From Pseudomonadales bacterium (GTDB lineage Bacteria; Pseudomonadota; Gammaproteobacteria; Pseudomonadales; Ketobacteraceae): a DNA stretch of 64,000 nucleotides. The notes below the pieces were generated by a model. The model did not search any database. It saw nothing but the letters and a program-made list of their open reading frames with translations, and had not been told where the DNA came from. The translations under genes and the position numbers were made by a program. The stretch is taken from positions 1 through 64,000 of the forward strand of contig JAGUVW010000010.1 of NCBI GenBank assembly GCA_020062665.1, read 5' to 3'. This document shows positions 8,836-16,675 of the stretch, one piece after another. How positions within the stretch are numbered: position 1 is the first letter of the stretch; each line of letters starts with the position of its first letter.

Positions 8836-9450
8836 ATGCTGGCGCGCTATCTGCTGTCGCTGCTGCTGGCCGCTGTCGTCACCTTCGTGCTGTTCGCCAT
8901 CATGATTGCCATGATCAAGATCAGTCAGCAGCCGGTGGCCAGCGACGTCAGCCTGAACATGGTGGATTTCATCCGCCAGAAGCGCGACCGCGATCTGAAT
9001 CTGGATGAGCTCAAGCCCGAACCGCCGCCGCTGCCGGCCGCGGCGCCACCGCCGGCGCGCCTGCAGATGGAAAAATTCGCCAGCGCCAGCATCGAAGCAC
9101 CTACCATTCCCGGCATGACCATCGACGCGCCCACCGGCATCGGCACCGGGCAGGGCGTTTCCATCGGTGCCGGCGGCGGAGATTACCTGCCCATCGCGCA
9201 GGTGGCGCCGCAGTATCCACGCAACGCGCTGGTGCAGGGCGTCGAAGGCTGGGTGCTGGTGGAATTCACCATCGGCACCGAAGGCCAGGTGAAAGATCCC
9301 CGCATCCTGAAATCCGAACCGCCCGGCATTTTCGACGAATCGGCCCTCAGCGCGGTGAAACGTTTCCGCTTCAAGCCCCGCACTGTCGGCACCACGCCGG
9401 TGGAAGTCAGCGGCGTGCAGAACCGCATCAAGTTCAGGTTGCAGCGATGA
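8836..9450 (+). CDS. tonB: TonB family protein (TonB2-like)
   Basis: The 204-residue protein has an N-terminal membrane anchor (about residues 5-28) and a short Pro-rich spacer (KPEPPPLPAAAPPPAR). Its C-terminal TonB domain shows APQYPRNALVQGVEGWVLVE, the classical YP...GxEG signature, and AVKRFRFKP. The short Pro-rich linker is typical of TonB2 rather than TonB1 proteins. It would carry energy from ExbB/ExbD to outer-membrane receptors; no receptor gene lies in the window. Confidence 0.92.
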   Translation: MLARYLLSLLLAAVVTFVLFAIMIAMIKISQQPVASDVSLNMVDFIRQKRDRDLNLDELKPEPPPLPAAAPPPARLQMEKFASASIEAPTIPGMTIDAPTGIGTGQGVSIGAGGGDYLPIAQVAPQYPRNALVQGVEGWVLVEFTIGTEGQVKDPRILKSEPPGIFDESALSAVKRFRFKPRTVGTTPVEVSGVQNRIKFRLQR

Positions 9451-10700
9451 TGACGATGCGCGCCGGCTTCGGAGTCCTGTTGTGCCTGTTGCTGACAGCG
9501 CTCGCACATGCCCAGACGGAACCGCCGCCATCGCTGTCCGCCGTGTTCCTGAAAAAACTCACCGAGGCGCAGACCGCGCTGGAGCAGAAACACCGGGAGA
9601 ATTCCTACAGCATTCTGCAGGCACTCACCGATCAGGTGGGCAACACGCCTTATGAAAACGGCCTGGCCTGGAGCATGCTCGGCTATCTGCATTACCAGAA
9701 CGCTGATCTGAAACAGAGCGCGCAGGCGTATGAAAAGGCATTGCAGTTCGACATCCCCCTCAACCTGGCTCAGGACAATCGCAAAATTCTGGGCCAGGTG
9801 TATCTGAGCGATGGCAACTGTACGCGCGCGGTGGCGGTGTTCGAGCAGTGGCTGACACACGCCCAGAGCGGCACCGAGGACGTGCGGGTGTGGACAGCCC
9901 AGTGCCACTACCAGCTGGGCCGCTTCCAGAACGCCGTGCAGCAGCTCAATGCAGCCATTGCGTCGGCGCAGACCCGGCAGCAGCGGCCCAAGGAAGCCTG
10001 GCTGTCGCTGCTGCAGGCCAGCCTGGCGCAACTGGACGAAGCCCGCGACCGCATCGACACCCTGAAGATGCTGCTGCGCTGGTATCCGAAAACCGATTAC
10101 TGGCTGGCACTGGCCAGCGCCTTCGGCCAGCTCGATCAGATGGACAATTATCTCGCCACGCTGGCGGTAGCCGAGCGGCGTCAGCTGCTCAACAGCGAGA
10201 CCCAGTACCTGTCCCTGGCCAACGTTTACTACAGCGAAAAAGTACCCTATCGCGCCGCGCAGATTCTGGAAGAAGGCCTGCGCAAAAACCTGATCCGGCC
10301 GAGCGAGAAAAACCTGCGCTTCCTGGCCTCCTGTTACACCGTGGCACAAGAATTCGACAAGGCCATTGCCCCGCTGAGAAAAGCTGCCGCACAGGCGAAA
10401 GACGGTGAAACCGATGCCCTGCTCGGCAACGCCCTGTTCCAGCTGGCGCGCTGGCAAGAAGCCGCTGAAGCACTGGAAACCGCGCTCAACAAAGGCGGCG
10501 GCAAGCAGCGTGATACACTCTGGCTGATGCTGGGCCAGACCTATCTCAACCTGCACCAGTTCGATCGCGCCATCTACGCCTTCCAGCAGGTGCTGCCGGT
10601 GGAATCCCGCAGCCGCCAGGCCCAGCAGTGGATCAACTACGCCGAGCACGAGCGCAAGCGCTACACCGAACTGGGCCTGATCAAGGAATCCGACTCGTAA
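9447..10700 (+). CDS. Secreted TPR protein, last gene of the TonB2-type operon
   Basis: The start overlaps the tonB stop by 4 bases (ATGA). The 417-residue product has a signal peptide (about residues 1-23, ending LAHAQ) and then mostly degenerate tetratricopeptide repeats; clearer ones read SMLGYLHYQNADLKQSAQAY and DTLLWLM-type blocks near the C-terminus. TPR proteins close many TonB2-type operons and probably serve as periplasmic scaffolds. The partner is unknown. Confidence 0.85.
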   Translation: MMTMRAGFGVLLCLLLTALAHAQTEPPPSLSAVFLKKLTEAQTALEQKHRENSYSILQALTDQVGNTPYENGLAWSMLGYLHYQNADLKQSAQAYEKALQFDIPLNLAQDNRKILGQVYLSDGNCTRAVAVFEQWLTHAQSGTEDVRVWTAQCHYQLGRFQNAVQQLNAAIASAQTRQQRPKEAWLSLLQASLAQLDEARDRIDTLKMLLRWYPKTDYWLALASAFGQLDQMDNYLATLAVAERRQLLNSETQYLSLANVYYSEKVPYRAAQILEEGLRKNLIRPSEKNLRFLASCYTVAQEFDKAIAPLRKAAAQAKDGETDALLGNALFQLARWQEAAEALETALNKGGGKQRDTLWLMLGQTYLNLHQFDRAIYAFQQVLPVESRSRQAQQWINYAEHERKRYTELGLIKESDS

Positions 10701-10724
10701 CGAAGTTATCGTAACGAAGTTATC
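10697..10724 (+). repeat. Perfect tandem duplication of a 14-bp unit
   Basis: GTAACGAAGTTATC occurs twice head to tail (10697-10710 and 10711-10724). The first copy holds the TAA stop of the TPR gene. It looks like a recent slippage duplication. Confidence 0.9.
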
Positions 10725-10758
10725 GTGAAGCCAACAACCGCATGAAGAAAACAGCCGC

Positions 10759-11736
10759 ATGAAAGCCATCGTCATCCACGCCGACAAGAGCCTGCACTGG
10801 GAAGAGGTGCCGACACCCACACCCGGCCCCGATGACGTGGCCATCCGCGTGCACGCCACCGCCATCAACCGCGCCGATCTGATGCAGCGGGCCGGGCTCT
10901 ATCCGCCGCCGCCGGGGGCCAGCACCATCCTCGGCCTGGAATGCGCCGGCGAGATCAGCGCGCTGGGGGCAAATGTGGCGCAGTGGAAAGTGGGCGACAA
11001 GGTCTGCGCCCTGCTGGCCGGCGGCGGCTACGCGGAAACCGTGGTCTGTCCCGCCCGCCATGTGCTCCCCGTTCCTGCCGGCTTCAGCTTCGAACAGGCG
11101 GCGGCCCTGCCGGAAGTGTTCGCCACCGCCTTCCTCAACATTTACATGGAAGCCCACACCCAGCCGGGCCAGAAAGTGCTGCTGCATGCCGGCGCCAGTG
11201 GCGTGGGAACCGCCGCCATCCAATTGTGCCAGGCCCTGGGCAATCCGGTGTTCGTCACCGTGGGGGATCAGCACAAGCTGGACACCTGCCTGCAACTGGG
11301 CGCCAGCGCCGGTCATCTGCGCACCGGGGGCGATTTCGAAAGCGCCGTGAAAGCCTGGGCCGGCAGCGAGGGCGTGCACACCATTCTCGATCCCGTGGGC
11401 GGCAACTACTTCGAACAGAACATCCGCCTGCTGGCCAGCGACGGTCATCTGGTGATCATCGGCCTGATGGGTGGCCGCAGCGCGCCCCTGGACATCGGCC
11501 GCCTGCTGGTGAAACGCATCCGGGTGGTGGGCTCCACCCTGCGCAGCCGCTCCGACGCCAGCAAGGCCGATCTGATCGCCCGTTTGCGCACCGAGGTCTG
11601 GCCCGGTTTCAGCACCGGTCGCTTCCGCCCGATCATCCACGCCCGCTATCCCATCACCCAGGCCGAGCAGGCGATGGCCGACGTGGCCAGTAACGGAACC
11701 ATCGGGAAAGTGGTAATGTCTGTAACCTTGATGTGA
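10759..11736 (+). CDS. NAD(P)H:quinone oxidoreductase, zinc-free MDR family (PIG3-like)
   Basis: The 325-residue product is a medium-chain dehydrogenase/reductase. It begins MKAIVIHADKSLHWEEVP and shows INRADLMQRAGLYPPPPGAS and LGLECAGEI, typical of the PIG3-type quinone oxidoreductase group. The Rossmann part has HAGASGVGTAAIQL (GxxGxxG). The zinc-binding Cys cluster of alcohol dehydrogenases is absent. It would reduce quinones with NADPH in the cytoplasm. It stands 58 bp after the TonB2 operon, beyond a small tandem duplication, and may have its own promoter. Confidence 0.88.
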   Translation: MKAIVIHADKSLHWEEVPTPTPGPDDVAIRVHATAINRADLMQRAGLYPPPPGASTILGLECAGEISALGANVAQWKVGDKVCALLAGGGYAETVVCPARHVLPVPAGFSFEQAAALPEVFATAFLNIYMEAHTQPGQKVLLHAGASGVGTAAIQLCQALGNPVFVTVGDQHKLDTCLQLGASAGHLRTGGDFESAVKAWAGSEGVHTILDPVGGNYFEQNIRLLASDGHLVIIGLMGGRSAPLDIGRLLVKRIRVVGSTLRSRSDASKADLIARLRTEVWPGFSTGRFRPIIHARYPITQAEQAMADVASNGTIGKVVMSVTLM

Positions 11737-11755
11737 CAATTTCTGTCAATACAAT
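11728..11755 (+). promoter_or_regulatory. Candidate sigma70 promoter for the 11829 gene
   Basis: TTGATG (11728-11733) and TACAAT (11750-11755) are 16 bp apart, overlapping the 3' end of the quinone oxidoreductase gene and 73 bp before the next start. Confidence 0.35.
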
Positions 11756-11828
11756 CTTTGGGGGAAGCAGTAGACTGCCGGGTCTATAAGACTCAGCCTC
11801 ATCGGCACGGAAAACAGAGGGAACACAG

Positions 11829-12461
11829 GTGACAGAAGCAGCGTTCATGACCATCGAGCCGGCGGATCTGGCCTTCTTTTCCAAGGAAGAAGACCTGTTC
11901 GACGCGGCCTGCACCCAAACCTTCGAATCCCGCAGTATCGATCAAACCATCACCGATTCCGCCCATCGCGCCCTGCAGGTGTGCAACGCCCAGGCCCAGC
12001 TGCTGCTGGCCCAGTACCAGGCCGACACCGTGGAGCAGATGCACGCCGCCCGCGCCAAGGCCGAAGCCGTTGCGTTCGCCCTGGGCCAGTTCGATTTCGA
12101 TCCCGAACGCCTGCGCCGCAACCCGTTCGAGGAAAAGCCCCTGCGGGATGCCTGGGACAAAGGCCAGCAGGACGCCCGCGCCAACCGCAGCGATCGCGCC
12201 ATGACCCGGCTGCAGAACAAGTTCTGGGAGCAGGGCATCGACACCGAGGACAGCCGCACCCAGTTCGAGCTGTGCGCCCTGCAGCTTTACCGCCTGGCCG
12301 CCACCCTTGATCGGCCGGAACAGGCCGCCCGCGCCAAGCGCCTGGCCATGGAGATGTGCCGCTACCACGACGGCGAAAGCCCCAGCCCCCGGCGCCAGCA
12401 GGAAATCGACCGTTTCATGGCCCGGCAGGCGGAACGGCTGGCCCTCGCCCTTGAATTCTGA
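11829..12461 (+). CDS. Hypothetical protein, helical, 210 residues
   Basis: The GTG start at 11829 has GAGGGA 6 bases upstream. I do not recognise a family. The protein is rich in Ala, Arg, Gln and Glu and looks all-helical; it has one CNAQAQLLLAQYQAD segment and a basic C-terminal part. There is no signal peptide or membrane segment. It overlaps the methyltransferase gene that follows by 11 bases if that gene starts at the TTG, so the two are probably co-translated. Confidence 0.7.
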   Translation: MTEAAFMTIEPADLAFFSKEEDLFDAACTQTFESRSIDQTITDSAHRALQVCNAQAQLLLAQYQADTVEQMHAARAKAEAVAFALGQFDFDPERLRRNPFEEKPLRDAWDKGQQDARANRSDRAMTRLQNKFWEQGIDTEDSRTQFELCALQLYRLAATLDRPEQAARAKRLAMEMCRYHDGESPSPRRQQEIDRFMARQAERLALALEF

Positions 12462-13038
12462 TTCCCTGACCTCTGCTGACAAGTGGGATCGCCGCTACCG
12501 GGAAGCCTCCGGCCCCGGCAATCCCGCGCCCATACTGGCTGAACATCTGCACCTGCTGCCCGCCGGCGGCAATGCCCTCGACCTGGCCTGTGGCCTGGGT
12601 GCCAACACGCTGCTACTGGCGCAGCACGGCCTGTCCACCCAGGGCTGGGACATTTCTGCTGTCGCCCTGCAGCGTCTGAATGAACGCGCGGCCGACCAGG
12701 GCCTCACCGTCACCACCCGGCAGCGGGATGTGGAAGCCGACCCGCCGCCACCGCGCAGTTTCGACCTGATCGTGGTGACGGATTTCCTGTTCCGCCCGAT
12801 CTGCCCGGCCATCAGCGCAGCCCTGCGCCCCGGCGGCCTGCTGTTCTATTCCACCTGGTGCGCCGGCAAGCGTTCCGCCAGCGGCCCGTCCAACCCGGAA
12901 TTCCTGTTGCAGCCCAACGAGTTGCTGCGTCTTTTTCCCTCTCTGCACGTGCGCTTCTACCGCGAGGACGCCGCCGCCGGCACGCTCACCCTGGGCGATC
13001 GCGACCGCGCCCACCTCATCGCCCAGCAGCCCGCATGA
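12451..13038 (+). CDS. SAM-dependent methyltransferase (class I)
   Basis: The frame is open well upstream, but that extension shadows the preceding gene. The only start codon in frame before the SAM motif and near the previous stop is TTG at 12451. The 195-residue product starts with a KWDRRYRE block and has motif I LDLACGLGANTLLLA, the acidic end of strand 2 at GWDIS, and motif IV-like FDLIVVTDFLFRP. This pattern resembles TehB/thiopurine-type small-molecule methyltransferases. The substrate is unknown. Confidence 0.8.
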   Translation: MNSDSLTSADKWDRRYREASGPGNPAPILAEHLHLLPAGGNALDLACGLGANTLLLAQHGLSTQGWDISAVALQRLNERAADQGLTVTTRQRDVEADPPPPRSFDLIVVTDFLFRPICPAISAALRPGGLLFYSTWCAGKRSASGPSNPEFLLQPNELLRLFPSLHVRFYREDAAAGTLTLGDRDRAHLIAQQPA

Positions 13039-13117
13039 CCCTTTCTGGCGCAGCCGCTCAAAACACCTACACTTAACGAATAAGTGTTGATTGACTCAGG
13101 ACGAACCCGTAGCGGCC

Positions 13118-14761
13118 ATGGCGCTGGATCTGATTCCTTACCACAAGAAAAAAGTGCTGATCATCGAAGATCTGGCAGAAATGCGCTCCACCATGAAATC
13201 CATGCTGGCCAGCCTGGGTGTGCAGTCCATGGAGACCGTCAACAACGGGGAAGAAGCCCTGGCGAAGCTGGCCTTCAACCAATACGACATCATCTTTTCC
13301 GACTACGAACTGGGGCGCGGCAAGGACGGCCAGCAGATCCTGGAAGAAGTCCGCCATTCCAACCTGATTCCCGCCTCCACCGTGTACATCCTGGTTACCG
13401 CCGCCCAGACAATGGAAATGGTGATGGGCGCCCTGGAATTCGAACCCGACGGCTACATCACCAAGCCGGTGACCCTGGAAATCCTGCGCACCCGGCTCAA
13501 CCGCATCATCCGCACCAAGGACGTGTACCAGGACATCAACAAGGCCATCGACCGCAAGGACATCAACGGCGCGCTGGAAGCCTGCAACCGGCTAGCGGTG
13601 GAAAATCCCAAATTCGCGCTGCCGGCCTACCGCATCAAGGGCAAGCTGCTGCTGAACGAAAACCGCATCGACGAAGCCCGCGACATCTACGACACCGTGC
13701 TCGGCATCAAGCGGGTGGCCTGGGCCATGCTCGGCATGGGCAAGGTGCTGTACCTGCAGGGCCAGTACGACGAGGCACAAAAGCTGCTCGAAGCCCTGGC
13801 CAATACCAAAGCGCAATACGTGGAAGCCTTCGACTGGCTGGCAAAAGTGCTGGAAGCCCAGGGCAAGATCAAGGCCGCCCAGGCCGTGCTGGACAAGGCG
13901 GTGGAGACCTCGCCCAAATCCGTGCTGCGCCAGCAGGAACTCGCGCGTCTGGCGGAACTGAACGGCGACACCGACACCCTGTACAAGGCCTGCCGCAAGG
14001 CGCACAGCCTGGCCAAGAATTCCGTGTTCCGCAGCGCCGACATCCTGATTCGCTACGCCAAATCCATGCAGCCGAAAATCAAGCACGGCAGCATGCGCGA
14101 CCAGAAGCTCGCCACCAGCGAAGCCATGTCGCTGCTGGAACAGGCCAAGACCGAATTTCCCCTCAACATCCAGCAGACGTTCAAGAGCGCGCTGGTGGAA
14201 GCCCAGACCCTGTTCAACAGCGGCCGCGAAGTGGAAGGCAAGCTGGCCTACCGCGCCGCGCTGTCGATGGTGAAGGATGAAAGCGTCCTGACGCTGGATG
14301 ACAAGCTGGATCTGTTCACCGTCAAGCTGCAGTTCGAGGACGAACCCAGCGCCATGGCGTACGGCAATGGTCTGCTCAAGCAGTTTGCCAGCAACCGGCG
14401 CCTGCAGACCAACTACTACCGCATCCTGGATTTCCACCTGTCGAAGCGGCCGGCAGAGCGCGCCGAGTTGCTGCGCAAGCGCGGCCAGGAACTGCTCGAG
14501 CGCGACGAATTCGAGGAAGCCTTCGAGCTGCTGTACAAAGCCGCGCGGATCGACGTGAGCGACATCGATTCCCAGCTGCTGGCGTTGAGGGCTGTCATCG
14601 GCCTGTACCGGCAGGGCGGCCGCTCCACCGAGATACTCGGCATGGCCAACGAACTGTTCAAGGCGCTGGAAGGCATGAACGCCAGCGATCCCCGTTATCC
14701 CACCCTGGAAAAACTGCGTCTGCAGTGGGCGGAGCAGAATTCCAATGCCGCCGCCGGATGA
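13118..14761 (+). CDS. Response regulator with REC domain and TPR output
   Basis: The ATG at 13118 was chosen; a TTG at 13091 is in frame and gives 9 more residues, and neither has a clear Shine-Dalgarno. The 547-residue product has a REC domain (residues 12-130): acid pair E17/D18, phospho-acceptor D62 in FSDYELG, Thr94 and K116 in ITKPV. About 400 residues of tetratricopeptide-like repeats follow instead of a DNA-binding or enzyme domain. It would therefore signal through protein contacts. The 3' end overlaps the histidine kinase gene by 17 bases, so the two very likely form one phosphorelay. Confidence 0.88.
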   Translation: MALDLIPYHKKKVLIIEDLAEMRSTMKSMLASLGVQSMETVNNGEEALAKLAFNQYDIIFSDYELGRGKDGQQILEEVRHSNLIPASTVYILVTAAQTMEMVMGALEFEPDGYITKPVTLEILRTRLNRIIRTKDVYQDINKAIDRKDINGALEACNRLAVENPKFALPAYRIKGKLLLNENRIDEARDIYDTVLGIKRVAWAMLGMGKVLYLQGQYDEAQKLLEALANTKAQYVEAFDWLAKVLEAQGKIKAAQAVLDKAVETSPKSVLRQQELARLAELNGDTDTLYKACRKAHSLAKNSVFRSADILIRYAKSMQPKIKHGSMRDQKLATSEAMSLLEQAKTEFPLNIQQTFKSALVEAQTLFNSGREVEGKLAYRAALSMVKDESVLTLDDKLDLFTVKLQFEDEPSAMAYGNGLLKQFASNRRLQTNYYRILDFHLSKRPAERAELLRKRGQELLERDEFEEAFELLYKAARIDVSDIDSQLLALRAVIGLYRQGGRSTEILGMANELFKALEGMNASDPRYPTLEKLRLQWAEQNSNAAAG

Positions 14762-15434
14762 CAGCCGCCTTGCCAGCGATCTGCTGGCCGCCGGCATTCA
14801 CGAAATCAAGAACCGCTTTGGCCTGCTGTATTCCCAGCTCGACCAGCTGCTGGCCAGCCTGCCGTTGAGCAGCGAACACCAGCACAACGTTGACACCATC
14901 AAGAGCGAGGCGCAGTTCATCGGCAGTGAACTGATGCGCATCCTCGCCAGCTACAAAACCCTGGGCGAGGGCGCCAGCGCCAACGTGGATCAGCAATTCC
15001 TGCTGGATTTTCTCGAAGAAAAAGTCGCGCGCCATGCCAGCACCGCAGCCGCGCACAATGTGCAGATGGACTTCGAGTGTGATGATGAGCTCACCGCCTT
15101 TTTCGACGCCGGTATCGTCAGCATCGTGCTCGACACTGCGATCTACAACGCGGTGAAAGAGCAGGTAAAGCGGGTGCTGCTGACGGCGGATCGGCAGCCC
15201 GGCGAGCTGCTGATCGCCGTGCACGACGACGGCGCCGGCTTTCCCCCGGCCATGCTGGAACAGCCCATCAGCCAGGGTGTGGTGAAGGCGGGTTCCAGCT
15301 CCACCGGGCTGGGACTTTATTTTGCCCAGCGCCTGCTGGGGCTGCAGCAGGAAGGCGAGCGCTGCGGCCAGATCCGTCTGGGTAAGAGCGACCGGCTGGG
15401 TGGTGCCTGTGTGACCCTGCATCTGCCGCAGTAA
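14745..15434 (+). CDS. Soluble histidine kinase without sensor domain
   Basis: The 229-residue protein is little more than the catalytic core. A phospho-acceptor segment has H19 in GIHEIKNRF, an N-box reads DTAIYNAVKEQ, the G1 box is DDGAGFP and the G2 box STGLGLYFAQRL. There is no membrane helix, PAS, GAF or HAMP domain, so the input must come from a partner protein. The gene starts inside the 3' end of the REC-TPR gene and is translationally coupled to it. Confidence 0.87.
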   Translation: MPPPDDSRLASDLLAAGIHEIKNRFGLLYSQLDQLLASLPLSSEHQHNVDTIKSEAQFIGSELMRILASYKTLGEGASANVDQQFLLDFLEEKVARHASTAAAHNVQMDFECDDELTAFFDAGIVSIVLDTAIYNAVKEQVKRVLLTADRQPGELLIAVHDDGAGFPPAMLEQPISQGVVKAGSSSTGLGLYFAQRLLGLQQEGERCGQIRLGKSDRLGGACVTLHLPQ

Positions 15435-15498
15435 CGCTCCGTTTCCACCATTCCCCAGAAAGCCGCTCTCCATCCCCCAATCCGTCACCACTTCACGT

Positions 15499-15504
15499 TA
15501 TAAT
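15499..15504 (+). promoter_or_regulatory. Candidate -10 element of the glyQS promoter
   Basis: TATAAT at 15499-15504 lies in the gap before glyQ; no good -35 is visible. If used, the transcript would have a leader of about 200 nt that contains the palindromic element at 15549-15645. Confidence 0.4.
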
Positions 15505-15548
15505 GCTGCGCTTTGGGCGTGAGGCCGCTCCCAACCAGGCTGGGTGGG

Positions 15549-15645
15549 CGTGGTATTGCGTTTCCGGACCATCAGCGGCCATGGATGGCCGCTGTTGAGC
15601 GTCCCATGGATGGGCTTGAAGCGTGTCCGGAAACGCAATACCACG
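15549..15645. repeat. Cloverleaf-like palindromic element, REP/MITE-like, before glyQ
   Basis: A perfect 21-bp inverted repeat (15549-15569 with 15625-15645) encloses two smaller hairpins. One has stem CAGCGGCCAT (15573-15582 with 15585-15594) around GG; the other has CCCAT/ATGGG (15603-15607 with 15610-15614), also around GG. Both hairpins show CATGGATG at the tip. It encodes nothing. It may be a dispersed extragenic repeat or a structured part of the glyQ leader. Confidence 0.85.
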
Positions 15646-15712
15646 TCCGCACTGCCGGCATTAGTGGCACCTGTCAGACGCCCCACCACAGCAAAGCGAA
15701 CCAAGGTTTTCC

Positions 15713-16675
15713 ATGAGCCAGACAACCCCCATCGGCAAGGGCCTGACCTTTCAGGAACTGATCCTCACGCTGCAGAATTTCTGGGCCTCCCAGGGCTGCG
15801 TCGTCGTCCAACCCTACGACATGGAAATGGGCGCCGGCACGTTTCACACCGCCACCTTCCTGCGCGCCATCGGCCCGGAAACCTGGAACGCCGCCTACGT
15901 GCAACCCAGCCGCCGCCCCGCCGACGGCCGCTACGGCGAAAACCCCAACCGCCTGCAGCACTACTATCAATTCCAGGTGGTGCTGAAACCATCGCCGTCC
16001 AACATCCAGGATCTGTACCTGCAATCCCTGCGCCTGCTTGGCATCGACACCAGCGTGCATGACGTGCGTTTCGTGGAAGACAACTGGGAATCACCCACAC
16101 TGGGCGCCTGGGGCCTGGGCTGGGAAGTCTGGCTCAACGGCATGGAAGTCACCCAGTTCACCTACTTCCAGCAGGTGGGCGGCGTCGAATGCTATCCCGT
16201 CACCGGCGAAATCACCTACGGCCTCGAGCGTCTGTGCATGTATCTGCAAGGCGTCGATTCCGTCTACGACCTGATCTGGACCGACGGCCCCTTCGGCAAG
16301 GTCACCTATGGCGACGTGTTCCACCAGAATGAAGTGGAGATGTCCACCTTCAACTTCGAACACGCCAACGTGCCCAAACTGTTCGAGCTGTTTGATTTCT
16401 ACGAAAGCGAATCGAATGCCCTGATGGAAAAAAATCTGCCGCTGCCGGCTTATGAAATGGTGGTGAAAGCCTCCCACACGTTTAATTTGCTCGACGCCCG
16501 CCGCGCCATTTCCGTCACCGAGCGCCAGCGTTACATCCTGCGCGTGCGTACGTTGGCCCGGAACATCGCGCAGAGTTATCTGCAGGCGCGTGCCCGTCTT
16601 GGCTTCCCCATGGCACCGGCGACTCTGCGCGACGAAGTGCTGGCGAAACTGGCCAAAGAAGGAGACGCGGCATGA
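15713..16675 (+). CDS. glyQ: Glycine--tRNA ligase alpha subunit
   Basis: The 320-residue product begins [20 protein letters not shown] and contains [20 protein letters not shown] and [19 protein letters not shown], diagnostic of the bacterial alpha subunit. It holds the class II catalytic domain and works with GlyS as an alpha2-beta2 enzyme that charges tRNA-Gly. It overlaps glyS by 4 bases (ATGA), so the two are translated together. Confidence 0.97.
   Translation: MSQTTPIGKGLTFQELILTLQNFWASQGCVVVQPYDMEMGAGTFHTATFLRAIGPETWNAAYVQPSRRPADGRYGENPNRLQHYYQFQVVLKPSPSNIQDLYLQSLRLLGIDTSVHDVRFVEDNWESPTLGAWGLGWEVWLNGMEVTQFTYFQQVGGVECYPVTGEITYGLERLCMYLQGVDSVYDLIWTDGPFGKVTYGDVFHQNEVEMSTFNFEHANVPKLFELFDFYESESNALMEKNLPLPAYEMVVKASHTFNLLDARRAISVTERQRYILRVRTLARNIAQSYLQARARLGFPMAPATLRDEVLAKLAKEGDAA

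Noticed and set aside
10697-10724. Resemblance of the tandem 14-mer (ATAACTTCGT on the minus strand) to loxP arms
   Set aside because: The copies are direct, not inverted, with no 8-bp spacer, and only 10 of 13 arm bases match.
9183-10868. Long open frame (561 codons) on the minus strand opposite the tonB and TPR genes
   Set aside because: It is a mirror of high-GC genes; the plus-strand proteins have clear TonB and TPR motifs and signal peptides, the antisense product has none.
15505-15712. T-box riboswitch in the glyQS leader
   Set aside because: No T-box consensus or specifier loop was seen, and T-boxes are rare outside Gram-positive bacteria.
15513-15716. Small open frames across the palindrome before glyQ
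   Set aside because: They are produced by the palindrome itself, lack ribosome sites and resemble no protein.
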